A stretch of 32,592 nt of DNA from Candidatus Kerfeldbacteria bacterium RIFCSPLOWO2_02_FULL_42_19 (lineage in GTDB: Bacteria > Patescibacteriota > Patescibacteriia > HO2-48-17). A program made the position numbers and the translations under genes. Below, piece after piece: positions 6,960 through 15,033 of this stretch. The first letter of the stretch is position 1. Each line of letters begins with the position of its first letter. The stretch lies in NCBI GenBank assembly GCA_001818315.1, contig MHKF01000003.1, positions 1 to 32,592 on the forward strand, in the 5' to 3' direction. Below the pieces are notes generated by a model, which searched no databases, was not told the origin of the DNA, and saw nothing but the letters and a program-made list of their open reading frames with translations.

Positions 6960-8747
6960 ATGGATCTTGCGGAAAACATCAAACGTAAACAAGAAAAAAT
7001 ACGCAACAAGGTTGGCATGATCTGCGCTATCTGCTTGCTTATAGTGATGTTCGCGACTGAGATATTCTCCAGTATCCAAGAAAATCAGACTATTGACGAG
7101 GGCGCACATCTCGTTTCCGGTTTCAGTTACCTTACAACCGGCATATATGCATTGAATCGGGAACACCCCCCTCTTGTCAAACTCCTCGCTGCTTTACCAC
7201 TCCTCAAAACCAAAATCATCTATCAACCTTCGAAAAACTGGGATGAAGGAACACAATGGAGCGCCGCGTACGAATTTCTGTACCATAATACTCTCCCAGC
7301 CGATTTTCTTCTTTTCTTAGGTAGACTACCGATCATGCTGATGAGTCTCTTGCTTGGAATACTCATCTTCAGTTGGACTCAAAAAATCGCTGGACTCACA
7401 GCAGGGCTTTTCGCACTCACGCTCTATGCTTTTGACCCCAATATCATAGCACACGCTCGCTACATTACTACCGATGTACCATTCGGACTAGCATTTACGG
7501 CGGCAATATTTTCATTCATCTCCTGGATAAAACGACCGACACAATGCAAACTCATACTCACAGGAATTATTTTTGGACTCGCCCAAGTCACAAAATTTTC
7601 CGCAATACTCCTCTGGTTATTTTTTGCAATATTTTTCCTATTCTCTATTACGCTCTACAAGCCGAAAAACGAACAGCGGGCATCACTCTTCCGTCAAGGC
7701 ATCATGTTGTTCGGAGTATGTTTTGCAGGAACACTCCTCGCAATACTCATCACGTACAACTTCGCCTTACCGCTCTGGAAGGAAAATATTCTGCTGCCAC
7801 TCCTGAGTAACAGTACAGATCCGATGATCGAAACAAACCTCACACCCGTACTCACGCGTCTCCCTATTATCCATCTCTATCTTGACGGGCTCTTCGCCGT
7901 CCTGAAACACAGTTTTGTCGGCCACGCGGCTTATCTTTTTGGAGAATTTTCTACACAAGGGTGGTGGTACTACTTTCCAGTCACATTATTCGTTAAAACA
8001 CCGTTTGCAACAATACTGTTGATAGGCATACTCATTATCATCAGTCTTCATGCGTTCCAAAAAAAAATACATATGTATACGAATGTTCATTCCCAACTTC
8101 GCAGGAGCTTGCTCCAAAAAATGCAATCTCTCCCAACGATCATCTCTTTTGAACATCTCGTACTGGTGACTACCCCGCTGTTATATCTGCTTGCGAGCAT
8201 GATAAACAATATCAATATCGGCTGGCGACATATAGTACCGATATACCCATTTATTTTTATTCTCCTCGGCACACTCATGAACGTCCAACTGAGCAGGTGG
8301 ACGCAACTCTTTAAAGGCATCATACTCACGATGCTCACGATATATATTGCGATGTCACTCTGGACATACCCGTTTTACCTGTCCTATTTTTCTGAAATAA
8401 TCGGCGGGCCGAGCAATGGACACACGTACCTCCTGGATTCGAATCTCGACTGGGGGCAAGATCTCAAGCGCCTCCGCGATTACATGAAAGATCATGATAT
8501 TCCTTGGATATATTTAGTGTATTTTGGAAAAGGAGATGCGGCGCATTATGTCATTGACGCACGAACATTACCGACGCTTTCACAAACACAAAACCGTACA
8601 GAAGTCACGCAGCGCATTAATGGCATTGTAGCTATCAGCATCACAAGACTTCTCTGGGAAAAAGAAAATTTTCAGTATCTTACGATGTTCAAACCCATAG
8701 CGCATATAGGATACAGCATCTATCTTTTTGATCTGCGTAATGAGTAA
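6960..8747 (+). CDS. GT-C family membrane glycosyltransferase (PMT/ArnT-like, GT39-type)
   Basis: A 595-residue polytopic membrane protein with the architecture of dolichyl/undecaprenyl-phosphate-sugar glycosyltransferases. After the first membrane segment (about 20-38) comes an extracytoplasmic loop with the catalytic-type acidic pair Asp46-Glu47 (NQTIDEGAHL) and the HPPL motif (69-72). About ten more helices follow, then a C-terminal outside region (DSNLDWGQDLKRLRDYM). Such enzymes move a lipid-linked sugar onto a protein or lipid on the outer side of the membrane. The acceptor is unknown, but the gene lies just ahead of the pilus operon, on the same strand. A later in-frame ATG at 7017 preceded by AAGG is an alternative start that would remove the charged N-terminus and resolve the 2-nt head-to-head spacing with the 6,957 gene. 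Confidence 0.85.
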   Translation: MDLAENIKRKQEKIRNKVGMICAICLLIVMFATEIFSSIQENQTIDEGAHLVSGFSYLTTGIYALNREHPPLVKLLAALPLLKTKIIYQPSKNWDEGTQWSAAYEFLYHNTLPADFLLFLGRLPIMLMSLLLGILIFSWTQKIAGLTAGLFALTLYAFDPNIIAHARYITTDVPFGLAFTAAIFSFISWIKRPTQCKLILTGIIFGLAQVTKFSAILLWLFFAIFFLFSITLYKPKNEQRASLFRQGIMLFGVCFAGTLLAILITYNFALPLWKENILLPLLSNSTDPMIETNLTPVLTRLPIIHLYLDGLFAVLKHSFVGHAAYLFGEFSTQGWWYYFPVTLFVKTPFATILLIGILIIISLHAFQKKIHMYTNVHSQLRRSLLQKMQSLPTIISFEHLVLVTTPLLYLLASMINNINIGWRHIVPIYPFIFILLGTLMNVQLSRWTQLFKGIILTMLTIYIAMSLWTYPFYLSYFSEIIGGPSNGHTYLLDSNLDWGQDLKRLRDYMKDHDIPWIYLVYFGKGDAAHYVIDARTLPTLSQTQNRTEVTQRINGIVAISITRLLWEKENFQYLTMFKPIAHIGYSIYLFDLRNE

Positions 8748-8760
8748 TGAGCATTCTTAT

Positions 8761-8923
8761 GGGACTGTCGCCGAATACACTTTCTTATGCAATACGCAAA
8801 ACCAAAGAGGCAGAAGACTCTCGCTTTCGAAGCACTAACATTGCACAGTGTGCTGAGAAAGGAGAGTCTTCTGTCTCTTTGGTTGTGTACGTTACACAGA
8901 AAATAGTATTCGGCGACCGTCCC
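8761..8923 (+). repeat. Hairpin repeat element, copy A, with terminal inverted repeats (MITE-like)
   Basis: 163 bp bounded by GGGACTGTCGCCGAATAC (8761-8778) and its inverted copy (8906-8923), matching at 17 of 18 positions. Inside is a long hairpin: arms 8801-8835 and 8850-8883, whose outer 22 nt pair at all but one position, around a 14-nt loop (8836-8849). The central 36 nt is the reverse complement of the core of copy B except at one base, while the outer flanks (including TGCAATWCGCAAA) are in the same orientation as in copy B. It has no credible ORF and no exact target duplication. It sits between the glycosyltransferase and the pilB promoter. Confidence 0.85.
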
Positions 8924-8966
8924 TTTATGATAACGCTCAAGTTCACTGCACGTAAAGATCAAAAAA

Positions 8967-8975
8967 TGTTATAAT
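8967..8975 (+). promoter_or_regulatory. Extended -10 promoter of the pilus operon
   Basis: TG-T-TATAAT (TG at 8967-8968, -10 at 8970-8975) is a perfect extended -10 element. No good -35 is seen. The pilB ATG begins 6 nt after the -10 box, which would place the usual start site at or near the ATG itself and give a leaderless or nearly leaderless mRNA. This is the only promoter I see for the roughly 10-kb operon. Confidence 0.6.
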
Positions 8976-8981
8976 ATCAAC

Positions 8982-10754
8982 ATGATACACGAAAACCAAA
9001 CGCTTACCATACTCAAAACACAAAATACGCTGAACCAGGGAATACTCGCCGAAGCTGCACAAAATGCAGAAAAACAACGTAAGCCACTGTCGGAATATCT
9101 TATTGAACAAAAACTACTCACGGAAACTGACCTCTATCAAACACTCAGTAAACACTTTCGGCTACCTTTTGTGGATCTTTCTCAAAAACACCTGCAAGAT
9201 GCAGTGTTAGATTTACTACCGGAAGCTATCGCGCAGACACACCAAGTAGCTATCTTTGATCAAAACGAAAACGATGTGTTGCTCGCTATGCTCGATCCGG
9301 ATGATTTGCAAGCGATTGACTTCGTAGAAAAAAGAACTGGAAAAAAAGTCAAACCCCACATCACCACACCATCTGCCATGCAGCATCTTCTGAATCAATA
9401 TCATCGCGGTGTAGAAGACAGCGTTGCACAACTTGCAGAACGTATTGAACCAAAACTCCAAAGCAACATAGAACACCTCACAACGCAAACGACAAAATCC
9501 AAAGAAAAAACAGAGGATACAACAAAATTGCGGGAGATGTCCGAAGAACTCCCAGTAATCCGAATTGTCGATACTCTCCTTGAATACGCGGTATTTTCTC
9601 GCGCTTCTGATGTGCATATAGAACCAACACCAAAAGATGTGATTGTGCGGTTTCGGATTGACGGACTGCTCGGTGATGTCATGACGTTACCAAAAACGAT
9701 CCAAGCAGGCATTGTCGCTCGAATCAAAGTACTCTCAAATCTCAAACTTGATGAGCATCGCCTCCCGCAAGACGGCCGATTCAAAATAGAATCAAAAAAT
9801 TACAAAATTTCACTCCGTGTTTCCATTATTCCAGTTTATGATGGCGAAAAAGTTGTGTTACGACTTCTGAATGAAACCGGGCAAGTAATCTCACTCGAAG
9901 AGCTCGGCCTTTTGCTCGGCCAACGGCATATCGTAGAAAAAAATATGGAAAAACCGCATGGAATGATTCTCGTCACTGGCCCAACAGGTTCAGGAAAAAC
10001 AACAACGTTATATTCCATTATGCACCTCCTCAATCAACAGACAGTGAATATCTGCACTATTGAAGACCCCATTGAATACCGCATGCCACGCATCAATCAA
10101 AGTCAAGTGAACCCACGTATAGGTTTTACATTTGCAACGGGCCTGAGAGCGCTCTTGCGACAGGATCCAGACATCATCATGGTCGGGGAAATCCGCGATC
10201 AAGAAACTGCGGAAATTTGCGCACACGCTGCCATGACCGGTCATCTTGTGCTCTCAACACTCCATACGAATGATGCGCCTGGCTCTCTGCCTCGACTTCA
10301 GGAGATGGGTGTCGCGCCGTTTCTTGTGGCGTCGACAACAAATTGTATTATCGCCCAGCGTCTGGTGAGAAAACTCTGTGCATGCAAAGAACCGTATCAC
10401 ATTGACAAAGAACTCCTGAAGAAAATCGAAGAACAATTTCATGTCCCCATACTTCTCAAAATACTTCAAAAAGAACAAGAGGCAGCGGTCACGTCACTGG
10501 AAGCAGTAACTTTTTATAAACCGAAAGGATGTGCGGAATGTAACAACAACGGATATAAAGGAAGAATCGGGATTTTCGAAGTGCTGGAAATCACTGAAAC
10601 GATTGCGCAGCTCATTCTGGAAGAAGCCACAAAAATAGCGCTCACGAAAGCGGCGCAACAAGAAGGTATGATTACGATGGTTGAGGATGGATTCATTAAG
10701 GCACAAAGAGGGACGACCAGCATCGAGGAAATCCTCAGAGTCACGAAAGACTAA
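8982..10754 (+). CDS. pilB: Type IV pilus assembly ATPase PilB
   Basis: Cytoplasmic hexameric ATPase that powers pilin extraction and pilus extension. The 590 residues have an N-terminal GspE_N/MshEN-type region (about 5-150), then the secretion ATPase core: Walker A GPTGSGKT (333-340), Walker B with Glu403 in DIIMVGEIRD, the His-box region STLHTND, and a zinc-binding Cys set at 466, 468, 517 and 520. The first pair is spaced CxC rather than the usual CxxC. The ATG at 8982 has no Shine-Dalgarno and lies 6 nt after TATAAT. First gene of the operon. No retraction ATPase PilT is encoded in this window. PilB rather than GspE is chosen because pilM-N-O follow. Confidence 0.96.
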   Translation: MIHENQTLTILKTQNTLNQGILAEAAQNAEKQRKPLSEYLIEQKLLTETDLYQTLSKHFRLPFVDLSQKHLQDAVLDLLPEAIAQTHQVAIFDQNENDVLLAMLDPDDLQAIDFVEKRTGKKVKPHITTPSAMQHLLNQYHRGVEDSVAQLAERIEPKLQSNIEHLTTQTTKSKEKTEDTTKLREMSEELPVIRIVDTLLEYAVFSRASDVHIEPTPKDVIVRFRIDGLLGDVMTLPKTIQAGIVARIKVLSNLKLDEHRLPQDGRFKIESKNYKISLRVSIIPVYDGEKVVLRLLNETGQVISLEELGLLLGQRHIVEKNMEKPHGMILVTGPTGSGKTTTLYSIMHLLNQQTVNICTIEDPIEYRMPRINQSQVNPRIGFTFATGLRALLRQDPDIIMVGEIRDQETAEICAHAAMTGHLVLSTLHTNDAPGSLPRLQEMGVAPFLVASTTNCIIAQRLVRKLCACKEPYHIDKELLKKIEEQFHVPILLKILQKEQEAAVTSLEAVTFYKPKGCAECNNNGYKGRIGIFEVLEITETIAQLILEEATKIALTKAAQQEGMITMVEDGFIKAQRGTTSIEEILRVTKD

Positions 10755-10773
10755 TGAATAACGCCTGTGTCAC

Positions 10774-11880
10774 ATGGAGGCGGAAACACAAAATAAAGAA
10801 AGAAAAAAAAGTGGACGACTGACTTACATAGTACGGAAAATTCGAGGTGTCAATACACTCGAGCGTCTTTTTTTTGTACAAAACCTTGAGGTCATGACAC
10901 GCACTGGCTTTTCACTTGCTGAAGCACTCCGTATACTCTCGCCGCAAATAAAGAATACATATTTTCGCGAAAGTGTCGAAGATATTCAGCAAGAGGTGGA
11001 ACACGGGCATACGCTTGCATCGAGCATGCAAAAATATCCAAAAATTTTCTCAGAACTTTTTGTGCACATGATCGAAGGCGGCGAAGTCACTGGACAACTC
11101 GAAAATACGCTCAAACAACTCGTGAGACAACTCAAAAAACAATATCTTCTCAAGAAAAAAATTACCAATGCACTCATTTATCCTATTTTTATACTCGTAA
11201 CCATGGTGATTGTTGGTATTGCCATGATCACATTTGTACTACCAAAAATTCTCATCCTCTACACAAGTGACACTATAGCGCTTCCGCTCCCCACGCGCGT
11301 TCTCCTTGCTTTTACGAACTTCATGAGTCACAACATTATTCTGATCATCATAACATTCGTCATTGCTCTTATAACAATGATTCTCTTTATCCGCAATAGA
11401 GAAACAAAAAAATTCTGGCACAAATTTGTACTCATCATACCGATAGCCAAAAAAATTCTTATAAACATACAACTCGCACAATTTTTCAGGACACTGCACG
11501 CGCTCCTTAAAACAGATATTCCCATTGTGAAAAGCTTTCTCATCATCGCAAAAATACTCAAACTCATCCCGTATCAAGAAATAATTTACACCGCAAGCCA
11601 AAAATTAAAAAAAGGTATCACGGTACATGAAAGTTTGGATCAGAATGTAAAACTTTTTCCTAAGACGGTCATACAAATGGTACGCATTGGGGAAGAAAGC
11701 GGAACACTCGATGATATCTCTGGAGAAATCGCAGAATTCTTTGAAGAAGAAGTTGATAGTAGTATGAATAATCTCACGGTGATTATCGAGCCTCTGCTGA
11801 TGCTTATATTAGGCGCAGGTGTTGCGTTTATAGCCGTGGCTGTTGTGATGCCAATGTATTCACTTGTGAATCAAATATGA
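10774..11880 (+). CDS. pilC: Type IV pilus inner-membrane platform protein PilC
   Basis: Platform protein of the pilus machine, which contacts PilB on the cytoplasmic side and passes pilins into the fibre. The 368 residues contain the two T2SSF repeats of the family. The first holds FFVQNLEVMTRTGFSLAEAL and the glycine motif IEGGEVTGQLENTL; the second holds FFRTLHALLKTDIPIVKSF and the matching IGEESGTLDDI. Membrane segments lie at about 134-156, 180-207 and 335-358. It begins 19 nt after pilB, and its TGA overlaps the ATG of the next gene (ATGA), indicating translational coupling. Length and layout are normal. Confidence 0.95.
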   Translation: MEAETQNKERKKSGRLTYIVRKIRGVNTLERLFFVQNLEVMTRTGFSLAEALRILSPQIKNTYFRESVEDIQQEVEHGHTLASSMQKYPKIFSELFVHMIEGGEVTGQLENTLKQLVRQLKKQYLLKKKITNALIYPIFILVTMVIVGIAMITFVLPKILILYTSDTIALPLPTRVLLAFTNFMSHNIILIIITFVIALITMILFIRNRETKKFWHKFVLIIPIAKKILINIQLAQFFRTLHALLKTDIPIVKSFLIIAKILKLIPYQEIIYTASQKLKKGITVHESLDQNVKLFPKTVIQMVRIGEESGTLDDISGEIAEFFEEEVDSSMNNLTVIIEPLLMLILGAGVAFIAVAVVMPMYSLVNQI

Positions 11881-14273
11881 TACAAAAAAATCTCCAAAAT
11901 AAAACCGTTGAAACAGCAAAAAAAAATTCAGGTGGTTTTACGCTCATCGAAATCATACTCAGTATAGGCATTTTAGGAATTGCGACCGGAAGTCTCTTCG
12001 TGACACTCATCCTCGGACTAAGAATTATTAACGACAGTAAACTCCGGGCAACCGCAACCTCACTCGCAGATGAACGAATAGAACAGATCCGAAATCTTTC
12101 CTACGATGATGTCGGCATTGTAGGAGGCATTCCACCAGGACAATTACCGTCGAACGAAACCGTCTCCATACAAGGTGTCAATTACACTGTGACGTTTGAT
12201 GTGCGATATATTGATGACATACTCGACAACAAAGCCCCAACAGATACTGTGCCAACGGATTATAAAAAAGCGCGTGTCTCAGTAGCGTGGCCGACAAAAA
12301 TTGGTTCAAAACCAGTCACCGCAATTACGAATATTGCACCCAAAGGCATTGAAACAACCAGTGGCGGCGGAACATTACGCATCCAAGTATTCGACAGCGT
12401 TCCACAAGCTGTACCACAGGCAAATGTTCAAGTCGTGAATAACCTCCTGCAACCTGTCATTAACGTCACGGGACAAGCGGATGACAATGGAGAATATCTT
12501 CTCCCCGGCGCACCGATAGCAAACTCTAGTTACGAAATTATAATCAGCAGAGGAGGATATAGTACATCACAAACATACGCCATCACAGAGAATAATCCCA
12601 ATCCTAATCCAGGACATTTAACTGTGCTGGAGGGTGAAGTCACGACGAAAACATTCTTTATTGTTCCCGTAGCAACACTGCGAATAACGACGACTGATGA
12701 TAGTCAAATAGAAACCCCATGGTGGGATGGAAATTACGGGTATCAAGTACCCATCACCGTACAAAATAATGATGCGCAAATACTCAGTGCCGGATATCCT
12801 CTATCTATCACAGTGGATCACGCCGCACTCGTAACAGCGGGAAAAGCGCTGGCGAATAGTGAAGATTTCCGTATCGCCTATTGGAATGGTACCAATTGGA
12901 GTGAATTGGACCGGGTGACATCAACACTATGGAATACCAATACTACAAAAATATGGTTTGCAATCAAAGATCCTCTTGACCCCGGAACAAATACTTCGAA
13001 TTATTTTCTTTCCTATTCACAATCCAAGGCTACAAATCCGCCGGTGAATCTGACAAAAATTTTTCCACCGATCGTAAATCAAACTACTATCGCTTGGTGG
13101 GGATTTGAACAGCCGGGAAGTAATTTTATTTCAGATAGTTTAGGAAGAATTCCTGACGCCACTATCAATAATATTGACCCGATCAATGATTGGGTACAGG
13201 GAAAACTTGGTACGGCTCTGAAACTTTCTGGCAATCAATGTGTACGCATTCCTGATGATCCAGACTTAGATATCATTGGAAGCCTCACCATTGAAGGCTG
13301 GATCTATCCGCAAAATAATACGAGTCTGCAAACCATATTGGATAAAAATATTCCAGAATCTAGCGGAATATTCGATATTGAACTTGTACCAGATGCTGGA
13401 AATGTAAAAGTGACGGCAAGAGTCGCAACGAATCTTGAAACTGTCACGCTCACGTCAACAAGTGCACTGCCACTCGAAACATGGCATCACATAGCGATGA
13501 GTGTCGACATAACAAATCAAACAGCTTCTCTTTTCATCGATAATGTGCAAGAAGTAAGTCAAGTGTTCACCGGGACGAATCTCCTGACCAATGACCAAGC
13601 TATGTCTTTTGGATGTAATACCGAAAACACAAGCTTTTTTGTGGGCCAGATTGATGGTTGGAGTGTACACAGAGAAGCACGAACAATATTCAATGGCATT
13701 GCCACTCTTGAACCAACAGTGAATGCAGGCGCTGAGCAAGGACATCCACAGGGCAATGCTCTTGGTGACATAGTCCTCACACTTCGAGGTGATAAAACTA
13801 TAGGCACGACCGGTGAAGGAACACCTATATACAAATATTTACAAACAATTACAACGGACAATGCAGGAACTCTTGTATTGAATAACGTGGAACCTGATAC
13901 CTACACTCTTGATATTGACGAACAAGTAACCGGCTACGTTGTTGCGCAAAGCAATCCACCGTATCCTTTAATAATTGTGCCGAACGCTACTATACATATT
14001 CGTCTTGCATTAGCAAATGCAAGCGCGCATACAATCCTTATGACTATCAAAAGTACCGCGGGCAACATCATCAGTAATGCTGCAGTACAACTCACGGACA
14101 GTTTCAATTTCAGTGAAACAAAAAACACAAACTTTAGTGGACAAACATTTTTCAGTTCGCTGATACCGGGTAATTACACAGTGCAAATTTCACATCCAGC
14201 TTACCAAATAGAAACCTTAAATCTCCTTGTGAACGGCCAAACCGAACAACTCGTTCAGCTTATTCCACTCTGA
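11877..14273 (+). CDS. Giant pilin-like protein with DUF2341 and LamG-type domains (candidate pilus adhesin)
   Basis: A 798-residue protein that starts as a type IV prepilin: basic leader, GGFTLIE with predicted cleavage Gly20/Phe21 and the conserved Glu at mature +5 (Glu25), then a hydrophobic helix to about 46 and a pilin-like region to about 155. A minor pilin would end near here. Instead, further domains follow: a carboxypeptidase-regulatory-like beta sandwich (about 165-255), a DUF2341-like domain (about 282-385, starting WWDGNYGYQVPITVQN), a LamG/concanavalin-like domain (about 404-605, with LTIEGWIYPQNNTS and HHIAMSVD) and two more regulatory-like sandwiches (about 625-715 and 718-798). 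The natural inference is a pilus-borne or tip adhesin binding glycans. Domain calls are from pattern recognition; the prepilin motif is seen directly. Coupled to pilC by ATGA. Confidence 0.85.
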   Translation: MIQKNLQNKTVETAKKNSGGFTLIEIILSIGILGIATGSLFVTLILGLRIINDSKLRATATSLADERIEQIRNLSYDDVGIVGGIPPGQLPSNETVSIQGVNYTVTFDVRYIDDILDNKAPTDTVPTDYKKARVSVAWPTKIGSKPVTAITNIAPKGIETTSGGGTLRIQVFDSVPQAVPQANVQVVNNLLQPVINVTGQADDNGEYLLPGAPIANSSYEIIISRGGYSTSQTYAITENNPNPNPGHLTVLEGEVTTKTFFIVPVATLRITTTDDSQIETPWWDGNYGYQVPITVQNNDAQILSAGYPLSITVDHAALVTAGKALANSEDFRIAYWNGTNWSELDRVTSTLWNTNTTKIWFAIKDPLDPGTNTSNYFLSYSQSKATNPPVNLTKIFPPIVNQTTIAWWGFEQPGSNFISDSLGRIPDATINNIDPINDWVQGKLGTALKLSGNQCVRIPDDPDLDIIGSLTIEGWIYPQNNTSLQTILDKNIPESSGIFDIELVPDAGNVKVTARVATNLETVTLTSTSALPLETWHHIAMSVDITNQTASLFIDNVQEVSQVFTGTNLLTNDQAMSFGCNTENTSFFVGQIDGWSVHREARTIFNGIATLEPTVNAGAEQGHPQGNALGDIVLTLRGDKTIGTTGEGTPIYKYLQTITTDNAGTLVLNNVEPDTYTLDIDEQVTGYVVAQSNPPYPLIIVPNATIHIRLALANASAHTILMTIKSTAGNIISNAAVQLTDSFNFSETKNTNFSGQTFFSSLIPGNYTVQISHPAYQIETLNLLVNGQTEQLVQLIPL

Positions 14274-14275
14274 AT

Positions 14276-15025
14276 ATGAAAAGTCACGAACAAAACTATC
14301 TTAAACAAAAGAGTTATCGCAGGATACTGTCTCTTCTGTGGTATATATTTTTTCAAGACACACGGAAAAGTGTCTTGAAAAAATATATACCACAGAAGAG
14401 ACAACTCTATGCCGTAAAATCTACATTTGGGATATCACTGTTAGAAATCACATTGAGTACAGGCATACTCTTGATTGTCGCACTCCTTAGTTACGGATTT
14501 GTGATACAACTTTCAAAAGGTCAAAATTATATTCTGGAACACACATCATCAACCTATCAAGCGCAAAATGCTATCAATACGATGATCAAAGAACTGCGCG
14601 AAGCGGCTCTCAGTGATTCTGGAGCCTACCCCATTGAACAAGCGACGAATGTAAGTGTTACTTTTTATAGTGATGTCGATACCGACAGCGCCCGTGAAAA
14701 AATTACCTACACGCTCGTAGGTACAACACTCAACCGGACAAGTATTGAACCAACCGGACAACCCGCGAAATATAAACAAAGCGACGCGAAAACGCAAACA
14801 CTGACCGCAAATGTAATTAATGCTGGTCCGATCTTCACATACTTCAACGGAAGCTATCCTATTGATATGACAAACAATCCGCTCACAGCACCTATTGATG
14901 TGAGCCAAATTCGGCTCATTCATGTGCGTCTCGAAATTAATCCGAGACCCAACGTGGCACCGCAAAGCACACTGATAGAATCCGATGTGCAGTTGCGGAA
15001 TCTCAAAGATAATCTCGCAGAATAA
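14276..15025 (+). CDS. Prepilin-like protein (PulJ/PilW type) with unusually long leader
   Basis: A 249-residue minor pilin candidate. The prepilin motif is FGISLLEITLS with predicted cleavage Gly52/Ile53 and Glu57 at mature +5, followed by a helix to about 75 and a pseudopilin-like domain. The leader is 52 residues, against roughly 6-25 in most prepilins, because residues 18-43 are encoded by a perfect inverted repeat (see 14,328-14,403). No later ATG or GTG is available in frame between the hairpin and the cleavage site; a TTG at 14374 lies inside the hairpin. The ATG at 14276 follows the previous stop by two bases. Either the long leader is real or translation begins at an unusual codon. 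Confidence 0.82.
   Translation: MKSHEQNYLKQKSYRRILSLLWYIFFQDTRKSVLKKYIPQKRQLYAVKSTFGISLLEITLSTGILLIVALLSYGFVIQLSKGQNYILEHTSSTYQAQNAINTMIKELREAALSDSGAYPIEQATNVSVTFYSDVDTDSAREKITYTLVGTTLNRTSIEPTGQPAKYKQSDAKTQTLTANVINAGPIFTYFNGSYPIDMTNNPLTAPIDVSQIRLIHVRLEINPRPNVAPQSTLIESDVQLRNLKDNLAE
14328..14403. repeat. Perfect 34-bp inverted repeat inside the prepilin leader
   Basis: Bases 14328-14361 and 14370-14403 are exact reverse complements over 34 bp, separated by an 8-nt loop (ACGGAAAA). A further AGAGTT/AACTCT pair (14310-14315 and 14403-14408) extends the stem after a 12-nt, in-frame interruption. The repeat lies wholly within an open reading frame, near its start. Confidence 0.95.
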
Positions 15026-15033
15026 ATAAGTCT

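Noticed and set aside
8747..8974. 75-codon plus-strand frame between the GT-C gene and pilB
   Set aside because: It runs straight through both terminal repeats and the hairpin arms of repeat copy A, has no ribosome site of its own and resembles no protein.
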